Part shown: in pieces, positions 21,782 through 31,986 of the stretch | Layout: each line of letters starts with the position of its first letter | Position numbering within the stretch: position 1 is the stretch's first letter | Origin: Nageia nagi | Lineage: Eukaryota > Pinophyta | Assembly: GCA_050084985.1 (NCBI GenBank) | Contig: JBITNC010000001.1 | Span: forward strand, 179,738,001 to 179,802,000 | DNA length: 64,000 nt | Direction: 5' to 3' | Notes under the pieces: model-generated | The model's input: the letters and a program-made list of their open reading frames with translations, nothing else | Databases searched by the model: none | Told to the model about the DNA's origin: nothing | Position numbers and translations under genes: made by a program

Positions 21782-24700
21782 CTAATGCTTGGGCAAGACA
21801 GCAACTCCTAGCTTGGTTCGTAGATATTCGAAGACGTCCTTGGACAAGGGCTTTGTAAAAATGTCGGCTACTTGCTCTGTGGTTGGGACAAAATCTAGCT
21901 GCACTTCTCCTTGCGCCACTTTTTCTTTGAGAAAGTGATATCTGATTGCAATATGCTTTGTGCGTGAGTGCATAACGGGATTTTTGGAAATATTGATTGC
22001 ACTTTTGTTATCACACTGAATTGTTATGGGCTCATTAATCTGTATACCAAAATCGTTGAGCATCTGCTTCATCCATAGAAGCTGTGTGCAGCAAGAAGTA
22101 GCTGCTATATACTCTGCTTCTGCTGTAGATAGGGATACAGAGTCTTGCTTTTTACTGTGCCAGCCAACAAGATTATTACCCAAATAAAATGCTCCTCCGC
22201 TGGTGCTCTTCCTATCATCCACGCATCCTGCCCAGTCTGCATCTGAAAAAGCAGTAAGTGTAAAGTTCTTTCCTCTGGGATACCATAAGCCATATTCTAC
22301 TGTTCCTTTGAGGTATCTGAAAATTCTCTTTACTGCAGTAACATGGGTCTCTTTGGGATTTTCTTGAAATCGAGCAACCATACACACAGCTTGAAGAATG
22401 TCTGGTCTAGTAGCTGTCAAATATAACAAACTTCCTATCATTGACCTGTACTGTGTTTGATCTACTGTTGGCGCTTTGTCATTCTTGCTTAATTTGCAGC
22501 CTGTTGTCATAGGAGTGCTCACAGGTTTACAGTCTTCCATAGTGAACTTCTTCAGCATCTCCTTAACATATTTGGTTTGAGAAATAAACATGCCATTCTT
22601 CAACTGATTGATTTGCAGACCAAGAAAGAATGCAAGCTCACCTATCATGGACATTTCAAATTCTGTTTGCATGTTGTCGGCAAGATGTTTACACAGCTCA
22701 TTCTTGCTTCCTCCAAAAATTATATCATCTACATAGACAACAACGATTAGCTGATTTCCTTTTTCTGATTTAATGTATAGATTGCTATCCACTCTCCCTT
22801 TTCTAAAGCCTTGCTGCTGAAGATATGCATCAAGTCTGGAGTACCATGCTCGGGGTGCCTGTTTCAAACCATACAGAGCCTTCTTTAGTTTGCATACCAG
22901 ATTAGGATCCTCTCCCAATTGGAAACCATCTGGCTGTTCAACATAGACTTCTTCTTCAATTTTGCCATTTAGAAAGGCTGATTTTACATCCATTTGATAC
23001 ACTGTGAAGTCTTTATACACTGCAAAGGCTAAAAACATGCGAATGGCTTCTAATCTGGCTACTGGTGCAAAGGTTTCTTCAAAGTCAATCCCTTCAACTT
23101 GAGCATATCCCTTGCAAACAAGTCTAGCTTTATTTCGAACCACTTTCCCTTCTTCATTCATCTTATTACGAAAGACCCACTTTGTGCCAATCACATTTTT
23201 GTTGGCTGGTCTGGGAACGAGTTCCCATGTTTCATTCTTTTCAATCTGAGTGAGTTCTTCCTCCATTGCTCTCATCCAGCTTTCATCTTGGCTGGCTTCT
23301 GAGACATTCTTGGGCTCTATGCTGGACAGGAGAGAGTAGGTGTGTGAGACCCCTCTGTGAGTTTGAATGCCTGTCTGAAACTCACCGATAATTTGTTCTT
23401 GTGGATGATCCTTGTGCCATCTCTTTGGTGGAGTTTTTGAATGTTCATCTTCTTCCGCCTCATTCTCTGAATCATTATCTGGGTTACTTGGTGGATTTGA
23501 GTCTTCTGGTTTCTTTCCTTGTGATTGCTGTACGGCAGGCTTAGATTTGTTTTTCTTCTGCTTATCTTCTTCAATTGGATCTTGATAATCAGGAAGATTT
23601 TCATCATCATTTCTCTTAGGAAGATTTCTTTGCTCATCAACACGAACATCAGCACTATCAACAATTGTTTTTGTCCTTTTATTGTAGCACCTGTACGCTT
23701 TGCTCTTCGAAGAATACCCAAGAAAGATACCTTCGTCTGATCTGTCCTCAAACTTTCCTAAATTTTCTTCTATTCTTTTGATGTAGCATTTACTGCCAAA
23801 GATCCTGAAATGCCTTACTGTAGCTCTTCTTCCAAACCATAATTCATATGGTGTTTTGTCCTCATGTGGTCGCATCATACATCTATTTTGAATATGTACT
23901 GCAGTATGCACTGCTTCTCTCCAAAACTTATCAGCGACCTTGCTTTCTATCAACATGGTTCGAGCCATTTCTTGTACAGCTCTATTTTTTCTTTCAGCTA
24001 CTCCATTTTGTTGTGGAGTTCTGGCTGCAGAGAATTGCCTTTTTATTCCATGTTGTATGCAAAACTCATTAAACTCATCAGAGGTGAACTCACCTCCCCT
24101 GTCTGAGCGAAGACACTTAATTTTCCTTTCCATTTGATTTTCTACTTGGTTTTTAAAAGCTTTGAACATTCCAAAAGCTTCAGATTTATGTTTCAAGAAT
24201 TGCACCCAAGTCATTCTTGAATAATCATCAATGAATAGAATAAAATACTTATCTCCATTGAAGCTTTGTGTTCTCATTGGTCCACATAAGTCGGTGTGAA
24301 TAATCTCCAATGGTTTGCTTGTGTGATACTCTTTTACTTTGAACTTTGTCCGTGTTTGTTTTCCCTTTTGGCATGAATCACAGATATCATTTACTGGTGT
24401 GCTGATACGGGGCATATCTCTTACCGCTCTTTTGGAGCAAACATTCATCAAGTTTTTAAAACAGATGTGTCCCAATCTCTTATGCCATAACCAATCATCA
24501 CTCTCTTTGCCTAATAGACATGATCCTTCTGATACATCTGATAAGGTGTATAGATTTCCGCTGGTTCTTGTACCGACTGCTATCAGTCTACCACTGTTTG
24601 CCCTTCGGATCTCACAACCATGGCTTTTGAAAATTACATCATGTCCTTTATCACATATTTGACTGACGCTTAACAAGTTGTGCCTCAGTCCCACAACAAA

Positions 24701-26856
24701 CAGTACTTCTTCGGATCTGATGTTGCCGTCATTTATTTTGACAGACCCTTTGCCGATAATTTGTGCGCCATCATTATTTCCAAATCTAACTGACCCACCT
24801 TCATATTCTTGTAGTTTTTGGAATTTCTTTTTGTCACCTGTCATGTGACTTGAGCATCCGCTGTCTAATATCCATGGTGAAGGTTTGTCTTGAGCTTTCA
24901 ATGCAGTTTGAACAATTAAAGACTCTTTGTCCTTTTTGAGTTTCCCCTTTTCTTTCCAGACTTGTTTTACTTTTGTTTCAGCTCCTTGTTTCTTATTACA
25001 CTCTTCTTCTTTCTGTGGAAGACTGCGCTGAACCTGTTTATTCTGTCTTACGGAAGGAAATTGTCTTCGTGAGAAGAACCTCATGCCATAGTTAACTTTG
25101 CAGAATCTGGCAATGTGTCCATATTTGCGACAGTTGTAACACTCAACAGGATACTCCATTAATGGACCGAATGCATTCCTAGTAACAAAGGTCCTTGGTT
25201 TAATATTATATTTACATTCAGAAATTTTGTGCCCATATGCATTGCATTTGAAACAGTATCCATTGAAGGAATGGATGTAACTATTACGTTGCTGAGTTTT
25301 TCTTTGTCCTGCATAGGGTCTTCTTCTGGACTGCACTTGAGTGAAGCCATCATTCTTCAGTTCTGGGCTACCTTCCCTTTTCTTGGCTTCTTTTGTGTTT
25401 TCCTCTTTTATGTTACTGGAAGATTGTCCTTGTTCATAACCCAGACCAGATTTATCCGAAAACATTCTTTGACTGTTGATGATTTCGCTAAGTTTGGTCG
25501 ACCTTCCTTCTAGATATTCAAAGGAACTGATTTTCTTGGTTACTTCCTCTAGTTGTGCACGTAGCCCAGTTATTTCTTCTTCGAGCTTACTACAATTCTT
25601 AACTTTCTCGAGAAGCTGTTCCTCCAAACTCTCATTTATCCTCTTGGATTCTTCGACTTCTATTTTTAGGTTTTCTACAGTAGTACTTGCATCATCACAC
25701 CTTTTTGAGAGTATCTTATTTTTCTTCACTTCTTTATTCAATTCATTCAATGCTATCATTAGTTCTTCTTCAATATCAATCTCAACTTCACAGTCATCTT
25801 CTTCATCTGTCTCTTCCTTCTTATGTTTTTGGTCATTTTGATTATTTTCATTCAGTTTTTCTTCAAACGCCATAAACAATGACTCATTATATTCCTTTTC
25901 TGATTCGTTACTGGAATCATCATTAGTGGAGCCTTCATTTCTAGATAAGAGGCTCTGTCTATTTGACTTTCTATTTCGAGCCTGAGATTTCATCTTGCGA
26001 TTTTTCTCAAAATACGATTCTTGATCATCTTTATCAGTTTTTCTATATGGACATTTTGAGATAAAGTGACCAATACCACCACAATTAAAACATTTAAAAG
26101 GCAGCTTGCCTTTATACTTACCTTTTCCCCTTTTTAGCTTTCTAATGAAGTTTGCTTCTGCTTCATCCGATTGTTCCTCATCGTCAGAATCTTCTCTGGC
26201 GTTGTTACTGCTGCTGGTCTTAAACGCTGCTTCCTTTTCTGAATGTTTTGTTTTTCCAATCCTCATTTCATAAGCAGTTAGCGATCCATGCAATTCATCC
26301 ATGCTAAAAGTTTTCAAATCTTTTGCTTCTTCAATAGCAGACACTTTTGAATCAAAACGAGAAGTGAGAGATCGCAGTACCTTTTTCACGATGACATGAT
26401 CTTCAATCTCTTCTCCAAGGCCTCTGATCGCATTAGTAATTTCATTTACTCTTAGCATGTAGGCTTCAATGGTTTCATCTTCATTCATCTTTAGACCTTC
26501 GAATTGAGCTCTATGTGTTTGGAGTTTTGCTTCCTTGACTTTGTCATCTCCCTCGTGAATGCTTTTCAATTTACTCCATATTTCTTTAGCGGACTTGCAT
26601 GCCATAACTTTTACCAGTTCGCTGTCCACAAGACCACACATTAGAGCGTTTCGTGCTTTGGCATCATATTCAAATACCTTTCTTTCTGCTTCATCTGATG
26701 GACCAGTAGGAGGAGGAGTGTAACCCTTTTTACGGCATCCCAAGTACCAAAACCCAATGCACTGAGATAAGTCTTCATCCGAATTTTCCAGAACCCATAA
26801 TTGGTTCCATCAAAGAGTGGTGCCTTGTTAGATGAGAAACCTTCTCCGCTTGCCAT
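21782..26856 (-). CDS. Copia Gag-Pol polyprotein with one frame change
   Basis: It encodes capsid, protease, integrase, reverse transcriptase and RNase H as one precursor. A 1653-codon frame runs from 26743 to 21782. The true start is probably the ATG at 26856, 44 bp after the primer site, because that frame (MASGEGFSS..., [17 protein letters not shown]) holds the conserved Gag N-terminus. The two frames meet at a five-A run (minus; 26727-26731), where one base appears lost. Numbered on the 1653-aa frame: UBN2-type Gag to about 160; CCHC knuckle 218-231; coiled coil about 325-410; CCHC 497-510 and 535-548; protease DSG at 627-629; integrase HHCC H754, H759, C788, C791 and acids D818, D881, E917 (D-D-35-E); RT about 1170-1410 with YVDD 1337-1340; RNase H with D1501, E1542 or E1544, and D1578. 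No internal stop is present. The ~1690-residue total exceeds the usual 1300-1450 of copia because Gag is long. Regulation is by the 5' LTR promoter. Confidence 0.93.
26727..26731 (-). other. Frame-change site in Gag (A5 run)
   Basis: The reading frame carrying the Gag start passes into the main polyprotein frame at this homopolymer (TTTTT on the plus strand). Upstream the frame ends ...TWDAVK; downstream the other frame continues KKGYTPPP. A one-base loss in the run explains it; a sequencing or assembly slip is equally possible. Confidence 0.75.
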
Positions 26857-26900
26857 AGTGTCACTGTCCGGATCTCCTTAGCTGTTATAGCTTACTTAGG

Positions 26901-26918
26901 AACCTGGCTCTGATACCA
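26901..26918 (-). promoter_or_regulatory. Primer-binding site of the young copia element
   Basis: Minus strand TGGTATCAGAGCCAGGTT begins two bases inside the 5' LTR and matches the 3' end of plant initiator Met tRNA, the usual primer for minus-strand cDNA in copia elements. Confidence 0.93.
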
Positions 26919-27148
26919 ATTGTTGGACTTTGAGTGACACTGAGAGGGGGGGGTGAATCAGTATATATAAAAGTAATCAATTTAATCTTCTTAAATAACG
27001 ATAGATTAAAAACCAGAGAAAACTAAGCAATCACACCAGTACATCACACAACACCAGATGTAACGAGGTTCACCAGATTGGCTACATCCCCGAATATGAC
27101 TGCTTGGACACCAATCCAAATCCAGCCATTAAAGAAAGCTTACAGAGT

Positions 27149-27363
27149 CACAGCACCAACTGTGAAGGGTAGCACCAACTACCACTCTGAGAATGGCAGC
27201 ACCAACTGCCTGGAGCACCAACTCCAGCTCTCAAACTCACAGCACCAACTGTGAAGGGTAGCACCAACTACCACTCTGAGAATAGCAGCACCAACTGCCT
27301 GGAGCACCAACTCCAGCTCTCAAACTCACAGCACCAACTGTGAAGGGTAGCACCAACTACCAC
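27149..27363. repeat. 89-bp tandem repeat in U5 side of 5' LTR, 2.4 copies
   Basis: Counterpart of the array at 19855-20069, with one G/A difference in the first unit. If the TATA-like run marks the promoter, this array lies in transcribed leader RNA about 0.9-1.1 kb from the start site. Confidence 0.9.
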
Positions 27364-28135
27364 ATATCAAGCACCCACTTGAGACATCATTCAAGATGAA
27401 AGAAAGAATACAGTTCTAGAAGACCCTCAATGGTCTAGCTCTAATGCTCACGGCATACACTTCGGATACTTCACTTTACACACAGCACTTGCTTCCACTC
27501 ACTTCTCTGCTCATCACACTCATGCAATTACCTACGTTTGCATACTTTACTTCACGCACTTCTCATCACACACTCCGCACACACTTTGCCTCTTTTCACC
27601 CTTTTTATCCCACACCTTTTACACCTAGAAACCAACTCTTATATCTGCATATCCCACTACTTGCTTCACTTATTCCTTTAGCTGTAAACTCTCAGCTACT
27701 ACTCTCCTCGAGCTATGCACTCATAACTTCTTCTATCCTTGAGCTGTGCACTCATTACTTCTTCTCTCCTCAAGCTGTGCAATCTCAACTACTGCTTTTC
27801 TCGAGCTGTGCACTCATTACTTCTTTTCTCCTCGAGCTGTGCAATCATAACTTGCATTGTCCTCCAGCTGTGCAATCTCAGCTACTTCTCTCCTCGAGCT
27901 GTGCACTCATTACTTCTTGCCATGTCCACACTGTTCACACTGCAACTCTCTGCTCCTTTTCTTACATCCATTTTTCACATTATTCCTGTACTTAACCGTT
28001 ACACATCAAGAACACTCCTAGAAACTGTTCCTGTCATTATACGTTATCAACAGAATCCTTGTTTGTAACTGACGAACGCCTTTATTTCTCAGACAGAGTT
28101 GTTTTGACAAGTATACCTCTTTCTTCATGAATTTC

Positions 28136-28812
28136 AGCTAATTCTGGATTCTTTTATTCTTCACTATGGTGTTTCTTACGATTCCGGACCCTTTGTCTTC
28201 TTCATGATAGCTTTTCTGATAATTCCGGACTCTTTTCCTCGCTTACCGGATGTTTGCTATATATATTGTGATGTCATCATTCCCTGGACTCCGGAAATAG
28301 AATAAAACGCTTTCCTCATGATGTCATCATTTCCGGACCTTCGCCTATGGTCATTTATCTCCGGACTTTGAATTCCTTTACCATGATGTCATCCTCTTCG
28401 GACACTTGTCTCCGGACTTTTGTCTCCGGACTTTTAAATCTCTCTTTGCCGATCTCATTTCTGCATTCCGGAATGCTTTGTTCGCTGACTCCGGCTCTTT
28501 GATTATTCTTTGCTGACCTCATCGTCTCCGGAACCCGGTTCCATTCACAAATGTGAACATCGTTCTCCCCGTGACATCATCTCTTGCTTCCGGAATGTTT
28601 TACTCGTTGGCTCCGGCTCTTTGATCGCTCCTTGCTGACCTCATCACTTCCGGACTCCGGTTTTGAGTGAAAGCCCGAAATCGCTGACGTCATTTCTTCC
28701 GGAACTCGGTCAACCAATCACACTTCTCTTCCGGAACATAGTTAGACCTCCGGAACCCGACCAAATAGTCTCGCTTCACTTCCGGAACTTAGTTAATCCT
28801 CCGGAACCCGAT
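28136..28812 (-). promoter_or_regulatory. U3 array of TCCGGA and TGANNTCA palindromes
   Basis: By eye there are about 17 CCGGA cores, mostly within TCCGGA, and seven TGANNTCA palindromes (TGATGTCA, TGACCTCA, TGACATCA, TGACGTCA) in ~680 bp, often as a pair every 50-70 bp. TGACGTCA and TGACG are known binding cores of plant bZIP (TGA/as-1 class) factors. The array lies in the U3 region on both sides of the TATA-like run. An enhancer role is inference. The same array is at about 20842-21518 in the 3' LTR. Confidence 0.6.
28258..28266 (-). promoter_or_regulatory. TATA-like element of the copia 5' LTR
   Basis: TATATATAT followed by GC on the minus strand, about 600 bp into the LTR, is the best TATA candidate in the expected U3 position. 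The transcript start would lie near 28230. Confidence 0.45.
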
Positions 28813-28867
28813 CCATATCTTGTTGACAACAATTACAATCACACTTCTCAATCACACATACTCAACA

Positions 28868-28872
28868 TACTA
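28868..28872 (+). repeat. Target-site duplication TACTA, right copy
   Basis: Exact repeat of 19621-19625 directly after the copia LTR end. Five base pairs is the usual copia duplication length. Confidence 0.92.
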
Positions 28873-30742
28873 CACCTATATTCAATATACCTAATCCATA
28901 CAATGAATTTTTAGTATGTATAGATGCTTCATTAGAAGGATTGGATGGTGTTTTTTCATATGATAGTAACCAAGTAGTATATGAATTCAAAAAATTAAAT
29001 ACCCATGAGATGAATTACATGACTCATGATCTTGAATTGGTAATCATAGTTCATGAATTAAATATGTGAAGGCATTATCTTTTGGGAAATTCTTTCAAAC
29101 TTGAGACAAATCATCAAAGTTTGAAACATTTATTCACTTTGCTAGATTTAAATGCATGGCAAAGGTGATGGATGTAATTCCTAATTAAGTATAATTTTAG
29201 TAGTGAATACATCAAAGGGAAATAAAAAGGTGATAGATCCCTATGTCATTGATGACATGTCAAAGCCATGTCTAGGAGTCAGTTTGAGCTATTTGAAAAA
29301 GTTAAAATCCTATAGAAAGAGGATCCTTATTATGAATACCTCATACAATTGTTGATTAAGGGTACACCATCATCTCAAGATTTTGTTGAAAAATATGGAT
29401 ATTCATTCATTTTAAAAACATATTGATCATTCTTAAAAGGGGGACTTAAGAAATGTTATCATACAAGAATCCCATTAACCTCCCTATGTAGGTCATCCTA
29501 GTGGTACAAAAATGAGGGAAGATCTGAAATGAAATTTTTATTAGGATGGAATGAAGAGAGATGTAGTTAAATTTGTAGCTAAATGTATTGAATGTTGAAA
29601 AATTAAAAGTAGAACATCAGCATCTTGGAGGATATTTGTATGTGATATCCCCACTCAGAAATAGAAAGTTATATCAATGTATTTTATTGATGGTTTATCG
29701 AAAACTAGGTTCCATCATGATTCAATTTTTGTAGTGGTTGATAGATTGAATAAGGTGGTACACTTTATACTTGGAAATCCTACTAATGATACCCCTACCA
29801 TAACAAAAAAGTATGCATATGAGATCTTCATATTACATAGATTTCTAGATGTAATCATCTTAGATAGAGATTCAAAGTTCACTTCCATATTTTGGAACTC
29901 ATAACATAAGGCATTGGGAACTAAATTAAATATGAGTTCAACATATCATCCAAAGATAAATAGATATACTAAATGCGTGAATAGAGTTCTTGAAGACATG
30001 TTCAAAATTTATTGCATGGAATAAAATACTAAATGGAAGGATTACATCTATTTAGTTGAGTTTGCCTACAATAATAGTTACCATTCATTCTTTAGAATGA
30101 CCTCATTTGAAGATCTATTCATAAGGATATGAATAAATTCTTTATCTTGGGATAATTAGTAGGATTAGATTATGATACAACCTGATATGTTAAAGCAAAT
30201 GGAGGATCAACTCAAGTCAATACAATGAAAGCTCAAGGAAGTTATTGACCATCAAAAGATTTATGTTGATCTCAAAAGAAATATTTGAGAATTTGCTATG
30301 TGAAAGAAGTATTTATTTGAACCCAACCCATGAAAAGTGCTATAAATTCTACAAAATTGGATCCTTAGTTTGTTGGTCCCTTTGAGATAGTTGAAAAGAA
30401 AACTATAGTTTCTTATAAACTTGCCTTACCACTAAGTTTTTCAAATATGCATGTCTTTCACATCTCCATGTTAAGAAAATATTTTGTTGATCCTTATCAT
30501 GTGTTGGATTTTTTGACTCATAGATATCAGATTCTAAATATGTTGAAGTTATTCCTATTAAATTCCTAGCTTTTAAGACTAGGAAATTGAGGAGAAATGA
30601 TATAAATGAATGTCTAGTACAATGGGACAAGTCTTTCGAGTCTTCTTCGACATGGGAAGATACATCTTTCATGAAAGATAATTTCCTTATTTGTTTGAAT
30701 GACTATGTAAATATTATTGCACTCTATTATTGTATTATTTAA
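28873..30742 (+). pseudogene. Chromovirus pol, second half: RNase H, integrase, chromodomain-like tail
   Basis: RNase H: about 28875-29280, from PIFNIPNPYNEFLVCIDAS and LEGLDGVFSYDS to THEMNYMTHDLELV. Integrase zinc region: about 29480-29610 (VGHPSGTKMREDL, CIEC). Core: 29677-30110, where MYFIDGLSK has Tyr for the first catalytic Asp, LDRDSKFTSIFW keeps the second, and TYHPKINRYTKCVNRVLED has Lys for the third Glu, so integration activity is lost. C-terminus: GPFEIVEKK, VFHISMLRKYFVDPYHVL (30360-30510). A frame at 30530-30742 stays open for 71 codons and reads like a chromodomain: VEVIPIKFLAFKTRKLRRND, then CLVQWDKS and STWEDTSF, with both conserved Trp. This tail defines a chromovirus, whose chromodomain steers integration to marked chromatin. 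Confidence 0.8.
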
Positions 30743-30767
30743 GAACATAAGGGAATGTGTTTATTTT

Positions 30768-30780
30768 AGGAGGGTTATTA
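30768..30780 (+). promoter_or_regulatory. Polypurine tract of the chromovirus (degenerate)
   Basis: AGGAGGGTTATTA directly precedes the TGTAATG LTR start. The purine core AGGAGGG sits a few bases upstream of the boundary; later mutation may have added the T residues. Confidence 0.5.
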
Positions 30781-31580
30781 TGTAATGACTTGCCCAATTA
30801 CACTCGCTATGACCCAAATACCTTTGGGAAATTTGAAATTAATTTTAAGATAATTTATGTAATAAGATGAATTATGAATAAATATGTATGATATATGTAT
30901 TAGTTTGATATTAGCTTTGAGGTTGTTTGATATACGTTATAGGTTGACTCAGCATGGGAGTCAGATTGGAGATCCAAGTGAACCAAAGATGAGTTGGTTA
31001 TGGGAACAAATAAATAAGAGTGAGGAAAATATTAGTAATTGAATTACTTGAATACCATAGGGAATACCAAAAATTATTTAATTGCATTTCATGTTTGGTG
31101 TACATGAATTATGATCCTTGTGAAATTTTTATTTGCACTAATAAATTTACCTTGCAAGACGAGAGATCTCCATGGGTAAAACTATATGCAAAATATTTAT
31201 GATGAATTTTATATAGATAATTAATTAATTACCTAGAATATTGTAATGAAATATTTCAGATACCTAGATTTGATTTTTCACTAAGGTATTTTATTTTTAC
31301 TTGTAATAATTTTAGGGATGGATGAAAATTATTTAATCTAGGGGTGAGGTGGTAAATGCTTACTAATCTACCCTAGAAATTATATATTCCTTACCCCCAT
31401 ATATCTTGGAATTTTGTATGAGGTTTATGAGATATTTAAATAACTATTTGAGACTTGAGGCTTACAAACAAAATTTGAATAAATTCTACAACAAAATTAA
31501 AATTTTTATGTCTCTCATGAGAAAAAAGCATGAGATGTCTCAATAGTAAGTTAATTAGGAGTATTATGTCCATTTTTCCC

Positions 31581-31588
31581 TATAAATA
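31581..31588 (+). promoter_or_regulatory. TATA box in chromovirus LTR copy c
   Basis: TATAAATA at 800 bp into the LTR, followed by the region that also follows the TATA box of copy d (39576-39583). Conservation of the box and spacing supports a promoter. Confidence 0.6.
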
Positions 31589-31957
31589 CCTTAGGGACTT
31601 TGCAAAAAATATATACACCTCTCATATTTCAAATTGGTATTGGATTGTGTGAAGAAAGGAGCTCATTTCTCCACATTTGTCAAAATTTGAATGTAGGTGC
31701 TCTTTCCAAATTTTATCATCTAGTTGCTAAAATTTTAGTCTAATTTATATGATGAAACTCATAGATGTGACCATTTATATTTTTTCTTTTAGTCTAATTT
31801 TATTTAATGTGAACATGTTAGTTCAATTTTATTTTTATACTATTGGATTTACATTATAAAGAAAGGTTATGGCATATTCAAAATAAATAAAATATAGTAG
31901 TCTTTTTTGTCATGAGTGTGACTAAGGGAATTAATGGATCTAACATCCATGTTCTTC

Positions 31958-31986
31958 ATCTCTCTCTCTCTCTATATATATATATA
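31958..31986 (+). repeat. TC then TA microsatellite
   Basis: A CT run merges into an AT run. It is inside LTR copy c and has no counterpart that I can see in copy d. Confidence 0.85.

Larger units (their letters stand above)
19626..28867 (-). mobile_element. Young, nearly intact Ty1/copia element (9242 bp), nested
   Basis: The two LTRs (19626-21573 and 26921-28867, TGTTGG...CAACA) differ, by my count, at nine substitutions, all transitions, plus one base in a G run: about 0.5 percent. They are flanked by perfect TACTA repeats. In minus orientation the parts follow in order: 5' LTR, initiator-Met-tRNA primer site, gag-pol polyprotein, polypurine tract, 3' LTR. The order PR-IN-RT-RNase H is that of Ty1/copia. 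Long LTRs, a coiled-coil Gag extension and repeated polypurine tracts recall the SIRE/Tork side of plant copia elements, but lineage is inference. The element is visibly less AT-rich than its surroundings. It sits in the pol gene of an older chromovirus of opposite orientation. Confidence 0.95.
26921..28867 (-). repeat. 5' LTR of the young copia element (1947 bp)
   Basis: It is nearly identical to the 3' LTR, one G shorter in the G run near 26947. As the 5' LTR it should drive transcription leftward. The U3 part is at the right (28867 inward) with the palindrome array and a TATA-like run at 28258-28266; U5 with 89-bp repeats (27149-27363) is at the left. Confidence 0.95.

Noticed and set aside
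23099-25875. Several plus-strand ORFs opposite the copia polyprotein
   Set aside because: They are shadow frames of a well-supported coding strand and have no motif of their own.
30403-30672. An 89-codon minus-strand ORF
   Set aside because: It is a shadow of the integrase C-terminus and chromodomain-like tail read on the plus strand.
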